24,898 bases of DNA from CAZYXZ01 sp964651395 (GTDB taxonomy: Bacteria; Actinomycetota; Actinomycetes; BP-191): NCBI GenBank assembly GCA_964651395.1, contig CAZYXZ010000046.1, positions 1 to 24,898 of the forward strand, in the 5' to 3' direction. Below the pieces are notes generated by a model. That model was not told where the DNA came from, did not search any database, and saw only the letters and a list, made by a program, of their open reading frames with translations. Both the position numbers and the translations under genes were made by a program. Of the stretch, positions 1 to 6,102 are shown in pieces; position 1 is the first letter of the stretch, and the number at the start of each line of letters is the position of its first letter.

Positions 1-1
1 G

Positions 2-76
2 GCGGCCGCCGCCGCCGAGCTCAGCGAGCTGGCCAACGAGCTGCGCGCCAGCATCGCCCAGTTCAGAGTGGCGTAG
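2..76 (+). CDS. Methyl-accepting chemotaxis protein, C-terminal end (partial)
   Basis: The first 24 codons read as an Ala-rich amphipathic helix (AAAAAELSELANELRASIAQ) followed by FRVA and a TAG stop. A heptad-like Ala/Leu/Glu helix ending in a short FRV tail is how many bacterial methyl-accepting chemotaxis proteins end, just after the signalling and methylation helices. The gene starts outside the window, so no ligand domain or membrane segment can be seen. Its last codons overlap the 3' end of the convergent GGDEF-EAL gene by 14 bp. The call rests on one short tail and could be wrong; another coiled-coil protein is the alternative. Confidence 0.5.
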   Translation, partial: AAAAAELSELANELRASIAQFRVA

Positions 77-2432
77 CCCCCGCGGCTGCTGCCGGTGCGC
101 TGCCGTGGTGGAACCACTCGGGCAGCGCCTCGAGCGGGGACGGCTTGGCGAAGAAGTAGCCCTGGGCGATGTCGCAGCCGAGCCGGCGGAGCACCTCCAT
201 CTGCTCCGCGGTCTCCACCCCCTCGGCCACGAGGTGCATCCGCAGTGCCCGGCCCATCGAGATGATCGTCTCGACCAGGGCGGTGCCCGACTCCTCGCCG
301 ATCTTGCCGACGAAGGACTGGTCGATCTTGAGGATGTCCGCGGGGAAGCGCTGCACCGTCGCGAGCGACGAGTACCCGGTGCCGAAGTCGTCGATGGCCA
401 GCTTCACTCCCAGCGCCTTGAGCCGGTCGAGCGCGGCCTGCGACGCGGCCGGGTCGTCCATGATCAGGCTCTCGGTGATCTCCAGGCAGAGCAGGTCCGG
501 CCGCAGGCGGGTCTCGGCGAGGACGACGGCGACGGTGTCGACGATGCCCGGGCTGGTCAGCTGCCGGCGGGAGAGGTTCACGGACACGGTGTACTCGCGG
601 CCGGACTCCTGCCAGCGTCGCGCGTCGCGGCACGCGGTCTCCAGGACGAACGCCCCGAGCGGCACGATGAGCCCGGTCTCCTCCGCGAGGGGGATGAACT
701 CGGCCGGCGAGACCATGCCGTGGCCGGGGCGCTCCCAGCGGACCAGCGCCTCGACGCCGAAGACCCGCCCGGTCTGCAGCGCGATCTCCGGCTGGTAGAA
801 CGCGCGCAGCTCGCCGTTGTCCAGCGCCGCGCGGAGCGCGCTGTCCAGGTCGAGCCGGCTGCGGACCCGCTCGTGCATGGACGGGTCGAAGACCTCGATG
901 CGGGCTCGGCCGGAGTCCTTCGCCCGCGTGAGTGCCACGTCGGCATCGCGCAGCAGATCGTCCGGCTCGCCGCCGAGCCCGGCGGTCGCCGACGCGATAC
1001 CGATGCTCGCGGTCATGACGATCGTGTTGCCGGCCACCTCGATGGGTTCGGCCACCACCCGCTCGATCCGGCGGGACAGCTCCACCGCCATCTCCGGCGA
1101 GCCGATGTCCTCGAGCAGCACGACGAACTCGTCACCGCCGAACCGGGCGACGGTGTCGTCCGGGCGCAGCACCGAACCGATGCGCTCGGCCATGGTGACG
1201 ATGACGCCGTCGCCGGCCGCATGGCCGCTCGCGTCGTTGACCAGCTTGAACAGGTCGAGGTCCACGAAGACGACGGCGACCGTCGTACGCCGCCGCTCGG
1301 CCCGCTCGAGCGCGTGCCCGAGCCGGTCCTTGAGCAGGGCGCGGTTGGCCAGGCCGGTCAGCGGGTCGTGCAGCTGCTGGTGCACCAGCCTGCTCTCCAC
1401 GGCGCCGCGCGCCTCGAGCATGGTGTTGAACTCCTCGGCCAGCGTGGCCAGCTCGCGGGGTCCGCGCGCGGTCACCGGCTCCGGGGTGGTGATGCGCGCC
1501 GCGACGCCGACGGCACTGGTCAGCTCGCGCACCGGGCGCGCGATGCGCCGGGAGAGGAACACCGCCGCCACCGCGATGAGCAGCATGCTCAGGCCCGCGA
1601 GCTGAAGCTGCTCGTTGCGGTGCCCGCGCGCGACGGCGAGCACCCGGTCGGTGTCCGCTCCGGCCAGTACGTGCCAGTTGAGCGAGCTCGCCGTCGCGCG
1701 CCCGTAGATGCGCTGGCGGCCGTCGACGTCGGCATGCTCGCCGTCGCTCGGCACGAAGCCCGCGGGAACCGGCCGGCCGGTCCAGCCACCCGGGTTCAGC
1801 GAGCGCGACACGACCTGCGTGCTGTCGGCGTTCGTGAGCAGGATCTCGCTTCGGTCCGGACCGCCGAACCGGTCGGCGAGGTAGCCCGCCATCCGCTCCA
1901 CGTCGATGACGGCCAGCACGGCGCCGCCGAGACCGGGGATGCGCTTGCCGACCACGAGCGAGGGACGGCCTGTGGCCGGGTCCACGACCGGGCCACGGGG
2001 CACCGGCGGTCCTTCCGCCGGAAGCGCCGTGACGATGTCGGTCAGCCGGTACCCGCGCTGGCGGACGTCGAGCGGAAGCGAGGCCGACGTGCTGACGATC
2101 CGGCCGGACGGGTCGACCACGTCGAACCGGCCCTGGTCGAGCGGCGCGGCGTTGCGGTACTCGTTCTGCTCGATGCGGGCCTGCCCCGCGAAGATGCCCT
2201 CATAGCCGTCGAACGCCGCCAGCACGTCGACGTTGGCGGCCAGCGAAGGCACCTTGCTCGCGATGTCGTTCGCAGCCAGCTGTGCCTGGAACTCCGCCGT
2301 ACGCCGGGCATCGCGTCGCGCGCTGGAGTAGGCGCCGCCGATGGCTACCCACGTCAGGATGCCGATCAGTGCGAAGAGGAGGACGAGCAGGGCGGCGAGG
2401 TGAGCGCGGATGGACCACGACCGAAAGCGCAT
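63..2432 (-). CDS. Membrane-bound dual GGDEF-EAL c-di-GMP cyclase/phosphodiesterase
   Basis: This 789-aa inner-membrane protein has the parts to make and to break cyclic di-GMP. It has an N-terminal helix (about 10-33), an extracytoplasmic Cache-like sensor (about 35-275), a second helix (about 278-295), a HAMP linker (about 295-345), then GGDEF (about 350-515) and EAL (about 530-770) domains. The cyclase signature is intact (GGDEF 432-436) and has the RxxD inhibitory site five residues upstream (R423-D426). The EAL side keeps EAL 561-563, E651 in EITES, DDFGTG 681-686, K702 in LKID and EGVET 737-741, so both domains look catalytically competent. The ATG at 2432 follows a GGGAAGGGG ribosome site. 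It lies 33 bp downstream of the HlyIII gene on the same strand. Which activity dominates cannot be read from sequence. Confidence 0.95.
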   Translation of the reverse strand: MRFRSWSIRAHLAALLVLLFALIGILTWVAIGGAYSSARRDARRTAEFQAQLAANDIASKVPSLAANVDVLAAFDGYEGIFAGQARIEQNEYRNAAPLDQGRFDVVDPSGRIVSTSASLPLDVRQRGYRLTDIVTALPAEGPPVPRGPVVDPATGRPSLVVGKRIPGLGGAVLAVIDVERMAGYLADRFGGPDRSEILLTNADSTQVVSRSLNPGGWTGRPVPAGFVPSDGEHADVDGRQRIYGRATASSLNWHVLAGADTDRVLAVARGHRNEQLQLAGLSMLLIAVAAVFLSRRIARPVRELTSAVGVAARITTPEPVTARGPRELATLAEEFNTMLEARGAVESRLVHQQLHDPLTGLANRALLKDRLGHALERAERRRTTVAVVFVDLDLFKLVNDASGHAAGDGVIVTMAERIGSVLRPDDTVARFGGDEFVVLLEDIGSPEMAVELSRRIERVVAEPIEVAGNTIVMTASIGIASATAGLGGEPDDLLRDADVALTRAKDSGRARIEVFDPSMHERVRSRLDLDSALRAALDNGELRAFYQPEIALQTGRVFGVEALVRWERPGHGMVSPAEFIPLAEETGLIVPLGAFVLETACRDARRWQESGREYTVSVNLSRRQLTSPGIVDTVAVVLAETRLRPDLLCLEITESLIMDDPAASQAALDRLKALGVKLAIDDFGTGYSSLATVQRFPADILKIDQSFVGKIGEESGTALVETIISMGRALRMHLVAEGVETAEQMEVLRRLGCDIAQGYFFAKPSPLEALPEWFHHGSAPAAAAGATPL

Positions 2433-2465
2433 TGCGCCCCTTCCCCCCAGCAGGTCCTGAACAGG

Positions 2466-3200
2466 TTAGAGCGCAAACGCGGCGATCGCGACAAAGTGTG
2501 TCGCCGCCGCAAGGATGGTGAGCGAGTGAAAGATCTCGTGGTAGCCGAAGGTCACCGGCCACGGATCCGGGCGGCGCAGTGCATAGACGACCGCGCCGAG
2601 GGAGTAGAGCAGGCCGCCGACGGCCAGCAGCACGAACGCGGCGACGCCCGCGTGGCGCATCAGCCCGGGGAAGGACGACGCCGCGGCCCAGCCGAGCGCG
2701 AGGTACAGCGCCGAGACCACGTAACGCGGAGCACCCGGCCAGCAGACGCTGAACAGGCATCCGACCAGGGCGCCCAGCCACACGATGACGAGGAGCCGAG
2801 TCCCCTCGCTCCGCGAGAGCACCAGCAGGCAGAACGGCGTGTAGCTGCCGGCGATGAACACGAAGATCATCGAGTGGTCGAGCCGGGCCATCGTGCGGCG
2901 GGCGTGCTCCGACCAGCTGAGGCGGTGGTAGAGCGCACTCGTGCCGAACAGCCCGAGCATGGAGAGGGCGTAGATCAGCGCGGCCACGCGGGCACGCGCG
3001 CCACTGGAGGTGATGACCAGCGCGACCCCGGCGCCGCCGAAACCGGCGGCCGCCCACTGGTGCAGGACGCCGCGGAGGCGCGGAGAGGTTGCGGGAAGGG
3101 TGATCGGGACGCCTACTTCTTGTCCTTCTTGGGCTTCTTCGTTTCCTTCTTGCCCTTGTCCTTGCTGCCCATCGGGCCACCTTCCCTTCGGTCGTGACAC
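2466..3200 (-). CDS. Hemolysin III / PAQR-family seven-helix membrane protein (start uncertain)
   Basis: The C-terminal 214 residues (from about 3110 leftwards) are a typical HlyIII/TrhA-type integral membrane protein. They begin RLRGVLHQWA before helix 1, contain SALYHRLSW and the RLDHSMIFVFIAGSYTPF segment, and end with a GYHEIFHSLTILAAATHF segment; these carry the conserved His, Asp and Ser metal-site residues of PAQR proteins. Seven hydrophobic segments are visible. The family takes part in membrane lipid homeostasis, and the haemolysin name is historical. The start is a problem: no ATG, GTG or TTG lies in frame just before the homologous part. The nearest in-frame starts are GTG at 3200, which adds 30 Gln/Glu/Gly-rich residues read through the small ORF 3113-3172, and GTG at 2987, which deletes helix 1. 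I give 3200 only because it keeps all helices. A rare start codon or a sequence error near 3110 is just as likely. Confidence 0.82.
   Translation of the reverse strand: MSRPKGRWPDGQQGQGQEGNEEAQEGQEVGVPITLPATSPRLRGVLHQWAAAGFGGAGVALVITSSGARARVAALIYALSMLGLFGTSALYHRLSWSEHARRTMARLDHSMIFVFIAGSYTPFCLLVLSRSEGTRLLVIVWLGALVGCLFSVCWPGAPRYVVSALYLALGWAAASSFPGLMRHAGVAAFVLLAVGGLLYSLGAVVYALRRPDPWPVTFGYHEIFHSLTILAAATHFVAIAAFAL
3113..3172 (-). CDS. 19-residue lysine-rich small ORF
   Basis: This is a short ORF of 19 residues, MGSKDKGKKETKKPKKDKK, with ten lysines. Its ATG at 3172 has a good ribosome site (GGGAAGG, about 7 nt spacer) and a TACCGT -10-like hexamer at 3203-3208 in front. It ends with TAG just before the homologous part of the HlyIII gene, which is read in the -1 frame relative to it. 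It could be a very small basic protein, a leader peptide whose translation feeds into the HlyIII gene, or the true N-terminus of HlyIII separated by an indel. Lys-rich mini-proteins of this kind occur in actinomycetes, but I cannot name a family with certainty. Confidence 0.5.
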   Translation of the reverse strand: MGSKDKGKKETKKPKKDKK

Positions 3201-3220
3201 CGACGGTACTCGTCTAGGGT
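3194..3220 (+). promoter_or_regulatory. Candidate promoter of the RraA-family gene (leaderless type)
   Basis: GTGACA at 3194-3199 and TAGGGT at 3215-3220 are 15 bp apart. The -10 ends 7 nt before the ATG at 3228, so transcription would begin at or next to the start codon. No convincing Shine-Dalgarno sequence is present, which fits a leaderless message. Confidence 0.4.
3203..3208 (-). promoter_or_regulatory. Candidate -10 (TACCGT) for the small ORF / HlyIII transcript
   Basis: A TANNNT hexamer on the minus strand would place the transcript start near 3196. That gives a leader of about 24 nt holding the GGGAAGG site of the 19-residue ORF. If this is right, the GTG at 3200 is outside the message and cannot start HlyIII. 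No clear -35 is seen. Confidence 0.3.
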
Positions 3221-3227
3221 CGCGACC

Positions 3228-3845
3228 ATGGTCACCGCTGTGGATCTGCTCCGGCTCGGTACGGCGACGCTCGGGGAGAGCGGGGCAGTGCCGATGCACT
3301 CCCGGCTGCGCGCGGCGTGGCCCGGGGCGCGGGTCGCCGGACCGGCGTACCCGGTCAGCTGCGCCGTGGCGGACAACCTGGCCATCCACGTCGCCGTGGC
3401 GGAGGCACCGGCGGGCAGCGTGCTGGTGGTCGACGCCGACGAGGTCCCGGACCGGGGCTACTGGGGCGAGGTGCTGACCACGGGTGCCGAAGCTCGTGGC
3501 ATCGCCGGGCTGGTCATCGACGGGGGTGTCCGCGACGTCGCCGCGCTGACCGCGCACGGCTTCCCGGTGTTCGCCTCCATGGTCGCGTTGCGCGGTGCTG
3601 GCAAGGTGGCCGGCGGCCAGGTGGGCCATCCGGTGACGGTGGGCGACGTCGTGGTGCGACCCGGGGACTGGGTGGTGGCCGACGCGGACGGCGTGGTGGT
3701 GATCCCGGGCGACACGCTCGATGCCGTCGTCGAGGCCGGTACCGATCGGGTGCAGAAGGAGATGGAGATCTTCGCGGCCCTGCGCGGCGGTGCCACGACC
3801 ATCGAGCTGCTCGGCCTCGACCCCACGGTCGTCGACCGCGCCTAG
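3228..3845 (+). CDS. RraA-fold protein, likely class II pyruvate-aldolase-type enzyme
   Basis: This 205-aa protein belongs to the RraA / HMG-CHA aldolase superfamily, once misnamed 'demethylmenaquinone methyltransferase'. The diagnostic stretch is WGE (79-81) followed by GIAGLVIDGGVRDVAAL, with the Arg-Asp pair at 102-103 that in the aldolases binds the pyruvyl group and helps hold the divalent metal. A second conserved loop, ADADGVVVIP, lies at 151-160. Length is slightly above that of RraA itself (about 160 aa) and close to the metal-dependent 4-hydroxy-4-methyl-2-oxoglutarate aldolases. The family contains both aldolases/oxaloacetate decarboxylases and RNase E inhibitors, and sequence alone does not separate them. 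The neighbouring catabolic genes favour the enzyme. It ends 4 bp from the convergent dehydrogenase gene. The ATG sits 7 nt after a TAGGGT hexamer. Confidence 0.88.
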   Translation: MVTAVDLLRLGTATLGESGAVPMHSRLRAAWPGARVAGPAYPVSCAVADNLAIHVAVAEAPAGSVLVVDADEVPDRGYWGEVLTTGAEARGIAGLVIDGGVRDVAALTAHGFPVFASMVALRGAGKVAGGQVGHPVTVGDVVVRPGDWVVADADGVVVIPGDTLDAVVEAGTDRVQKEMEIFAALRGGATTIELLGLDPTVVDRA

Positions 3846-3849
3846 CACC

Positions 3850-4752
3850 TCAACGGGGTACGAGGTTCGGCGGGGTCTCGCCGGCCAGCACGGCGCGCAC
3901 GCCCTCGGCGGCCAGTGCGGCCATCGCGGTACGCGTCTCCACGGTCGCGCTGCCGACGTGGGGGAGCAGGACGAGGTTCGGCGCGGCGAGCAGGTCGGGA
4001 TGGACGGCCGGCTCCTCGCTGTACACGTCGAGGCCGGCGCCGAAGAGGCGCCCCTCGCGCAGCGCCGCGGCGAGCGCGACCTCGTCCACCACCGGGCCGC
4101 GTGCGGTGTTCACCAGCACCGCGCTCGGCTGCATCAGGGCGAGCTCGCGTGCGCCGACCAGCCCGCGCGTCTCCGGCGTCAAGGGCACGTGCAGGCTGAC
4201 GGCGTCGGCCCAGCCGAGCAGCTGGTCCAGCTCACCCGTCCACCCGGGCACCCCGGTGTCGCCGCGCGTGTGATGCCGGACCTCCATGCCGAACCCCGCC
4301 GCGCGGCGCGCCATCGCCCGCCCCGTCCTTCCGTAGCCGACGAGGCCGAGCCGGGTGACATCGCGGCCGAGGAAGCTGGTCATGTCCCAGCCGGCCCAGC
4401 GCCCGGCGCGCAGCTCTCGCTCGGCAACCCCGAGCCGCCGCGCGGCCATGAGCAGCAACGCGAAGGCGAGATCCGCCGTCGTCTCGTCGAGCACGCCCGG
4501 CGTGTGCAGCACGGCGATGCCGCGCTGCCGGGCGCCGTCGACGTCGACGTTGTCGTAGCCGACCGACACGGTCGCCACCGCGCGCAGCCTCGGACATGCG
4601 TCGAGCGTCGCGGCGTCGATGCGGTCGGTCAGCAGGCAGATGAGCGCGTCCGCCTCGGCGAGTGCGGCCGGGTCGTCCGTGACCGCGACGTCGTGTCCGG
4701 CAAGGGGGTCGAGCCCGCCCTCGGGCAGCGGGTGGAGGACGACGACCTTCAC
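3850..4752 (-). CDS. D-2-hydroxyacid dehydrogenase, NAD(P)-dependent (glyoxylate/hydroxypyruvate reductase-like)
   Basis: This 300-aa cytoplasmic oxidoreductase would interconvert a 2-keto acid and a D-2-hydroxy acid. The nucleotide-binding loop is LVGYGRTGRA (GxGxxG at 139-144). The catalytic triad is complete: R218 in NTARGP, E247 in DVYSEEP, and H265 in LLPHVGSAT. The VGYDNVDV stretch (64-71) and the early TPGV segment are typical of the glyoxylate/gluconate reductase branch rather than formate or phosphoglycerate dehydrogenases; no C-terminal ACT domain is present. The gene starts with GTG directly after the TAG of the upstream cupin gene (zero spacing) and shows no ribosome site of its own, so translation is probably coupled. 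Substrate is unknown; glyoxylate would fit the ureidoglycolate lyase-like gene nearby. Confidence 0.92.
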   Translation of the reverse strand: MKVVVLHPLPEGGLDPLAGHDVAVTDDPAALAEADALICLLTDRIDAATLDACPRLRAVATVSVGYDNVDVDGARQRGIAVLHTPGVLDETTADLAFALLLMAARRLGVAERELRAGRWAGWDMTSFLGRDVTRLGLVGYGRTGRAMARRAAGFGMEVRHHTRGDTGVPGWTGELDQLLGWADAVSLHVPLTPETRGLVGARELALMQPSAVLVNTARGPVVDEVALAAALREGRLFGAGLDVYSEEPAVHPDLLAAPNLVLLPHVGSATVETRTAMAALAAEGVRAVLAGETPPNLVPR

Positions 4753-5133
4753 CTAGCTGGTGTAGTCGACCGGGCCGGCGTCCTTCACGCCGACCGCGAA
4801 GGCGAAGCAGTGGATCGGGGCGGTGTCGCTGACCGGTCGCAGGGAGTGCACCGCCATGGGCGGGATGTGGACGAGGTCGCCCTGGCGGATCTCGCGCTCC
4901 TCGCCGTCGATGACCATGAGCCCTCGGCCCGAGGTCACGTAGTAGAACTCGTGGGTCGGGTGGCTGTGCGGGTCGACCAGCCCACCCCCGGCCACCTCGA
5001 ACTCGCTGACCAGCTCGAGATGGCCACCCTGCGTGACGTCGAACATCTCGCGCGGCTTGACCAGCCACCACACCGGCACCGTGCCGTTGTGCTCGATGGT
5101 CGGCGCGACGTCCTCGATCGACCGGACATCCAT
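4753..5133 (-). CDS. Single-domain cupin protein
   Basis: This is a 126-aa cupin. Motif 1 is HSHPTHEFYYVTSGRG with metal ligands H56, H58 and E62; motif 2 is GDLVHIPPMAVH with H96, so a metal site is likely intact. The fold is shared by dioxygenases, isomerases and sugar- or ureide-modifying enzymes, and the exact reaction cannot be told. It is too short to be the two-cupin ureidoglycine aminohydrolase. The ATG at 5133 follows a GGGGAG ribosome site by 6 nt and lies 13 bp after the RidA-like gene. It is the middle gene of a three-gene minus-strand operon, with the dehydrogenase immediately downstream. Confidence 0.88.
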   Translation of the reverse strand: MDVRSIEDVAPTIEHNGTVPVWWLVKPREMFDVTQGGHLELVSEFEVAGGGLVDPHSHPTHEFYYVTSGRGLMVIDGEEREIRQGDLVHIPPMAVHSLRPVSDTAPIHCFAFAVGVKDAGPVDYTS

Positions 5134-5146
5134 GGCTGGCTCCCCG

Positions 5147-5617
5147 CTAGTTGACGGCGACGACTACTTCTATCTCGACCGGCGCTCGGCGTGGCAATGC
5201 CGCGACGCCGACGGCCGATCGCGTGTGCCGGCCGGCGTCGCCGAAGACGTCGTGCAGCACGCGGCTCGCGCCGTCGACCACCGCCGGCTGCTCGGTGAAG
5301 CCGGGATAGCTCGCGACGTAGCCGGTCACGGAGAGGACGCGCTCGATCCGGTCGAGGTCGCCGAGCGCGGCCTTCAGGACAGCCAAGGCGTTGAGCGCGC
5401 ACCAGTGGGCCGCTTCGGCACCCTGCTCGACGCTCAGTGCGGCGCCGAGCAAGCCCTGGTGGATGACGACGCCGTCGCGCCGGGGCAGCTGGCCGGAGGT
5501 GCGCGCGATGCCGGCGTGCACGACGACGGCGTCGAGCGGCTCGTGCGGCGGCGTCGGCGGCGGCAGCACCAGTCCCAGCTCCGCGAGCCGCGCGTCCGTC
5601 CTGCTTCCCCCGGTCAC
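5147..5617 (-). CDS. RidA/YjgF-family protein
   Basis: This 156-aa protein is of the RidA (YjgF/YER057c/UK114) superfamily, whose founding members hydrolyse reactive enamine/imine intermediates. SGQLP (41-45) matches the conserved early strand. The closing block TRSAVGVAALPRRAPVEIEV carries R133 at the position of the catalytic Arg of RidA. The interior (HWCALNALAVLKAALGDLDRI) fits the longer subgroup of about 150 aa that is often found beside catabolic enzymes, so it may not have classical RidA activity. It begins with GTG at 5617, without a clear ribosome site but 8 nt after a TAGTCT hexamer. It is the first gene of the operon with the cupin and dehydrogenase. Only 20 bp separate its start from the divergent AllA-family start. 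Confidence 0.9.
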   Translation of the reverse strand: MTGGSRTDARLAELGLVLPPPTPPHEPLDAVVVHAGIARTSGQLPRRDGVVIHQGLLGAALSVEQGAEAAHWCALNALAVLKAALGDLDRIERVLSVTGYVASYPGFTEQPAVVDGASRVLHDVFGDAGRHTRSAVGVAALPRRAPVEIEVVVAVN

Positions 5618-5625
5618 AGTCGGGC

Positions 5626-5631
5626 AGACTA
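5626..5631 (-). promoter_or_regulatory. Candidate -10 (TAGTCT) of the RidA-cupin-dehydrogenase operon
   Basis: The only space between the divergent start codons at 5617 and 5638 is 20 bp. On the minus strand it holds TAGTCT, 8 nt before the GTG, the spacing expected for a leaderless or nearly leaderless message. Its -35 region would lie inside the first codons of the AllA-family gene. No -35 match at the right distance is clear. Confidence 0.3.
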
Positions 5632-5637
5632 GCCGCC

Positions 5638-6102
5638 ATGCCGAGCACGTACGTCGTCAAGGCGGAGCCGCTCACGCCGGAGGCGTTCCGCGACTACGGC
5701 CAGGTGGTCGGCGCCGACGAGTGCGCGATGGAGCTGCGCGACGGTGAGGTGTTCCACCTCAACGTCCTGTCCTACGAGCGCAAGCCGATCGTCGTCGACC
5801 ACCTCAACCGCCACCACAAGGCGACGCAGATGCTGGTCAGCCTCGCCGGGAAGCCGTGGGTCATCGTCTGCGGGAGCAAGGACCTGGACCTCTCGGACAC
5901 CGAGCAGCTCAGTCGGCTGCGTGCCTTCATCTGCGACGGTTCCGCGGGGATCAACCTCGCCCTCGGCACCTGGCACGAGGGGCCGTTCCCGCTCTACGAC
6001 CGGGTCGACCTGGTCAACGTGCAGGGCGCCCACGTCGACGACGACAACGAGGTCGCGCACCTGGCCCGCGACCTCGACGTCGTGCTGGAGGTGTCGCTCT
6101 GA
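5638..6102 (+). CDS. Ureidoglycolate lyase (AllA)-family protein
   Basis: This 154-aa protein looks like AllA, which splits ureidoglycolate into glyoxylate and urea, the last step of allantoin (purine ureide) breakdown. Family features are the opening PLTPEAFRDYGQVV, the central HLNRHHKATQMLVSL (55-69), and the LRAFICDGSAGINLALGTWH segment (94-113). Length is normal for the family (about 160 aa). The gene diverges from the RidA-cupin-dehydrogenase operon with 20 bp between starts. Its TGA overlaps the CTG that seems to start the penicillin-acylase gene. No allantoinase, allantoate amidohydrolase or urease gene is in the window, so the physiological substrate remains inferred. The neighbouring reductase could consume the glyoxylate formed. 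Confidence 0.85.
   Translation: MPSTYVVKAEPLTPEAFRDYGQVVGADECAMELRDGEVFHLNVLSYERKPIVVDHLNRHHKATQMLVSLAGKPWVIVCGSKDLDLSDTEQLSRLRAFICDGSAGINLALGTWHEGPFPLYDRVDLVNVQGAHVDDDNEVAHLARDLDVVLEVSL
6087..6101 (+). promoter_or_regulatory. Ribosome site and CTG start of the acylase gene
   Basis: GGAGGTG at 6087-6093 is a near-ideal Shine-Dalgarno sequence. The only possible start at the right distance (7 nt after GGAGG) is CTG at 6099-6101, overlapping the TGA of the upstream gene. Translation from here gives a textbook signal peptide. No ATG, GTG or TTG is in frame nearby upstream, and the next GTG, near 6135, would cut off most of that signal peptide. Confidence 0.65.

Noticed and set aside
105..3197. 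A 1030-codon open frame on the plus strand
   Set aside because: It is the antisense shadow of the GGDEF-EAL and HlyIII genes: Arg/Gly/His-rich with no domain, as usual for GC-rich DNA.
5856..6098. Extension of the acylase to an ATG at 5856
   Set aside because: It lies inside the AllA-family gene, gives Arg/Gly/His-rich shadow sequence and would bury the signal peptide.
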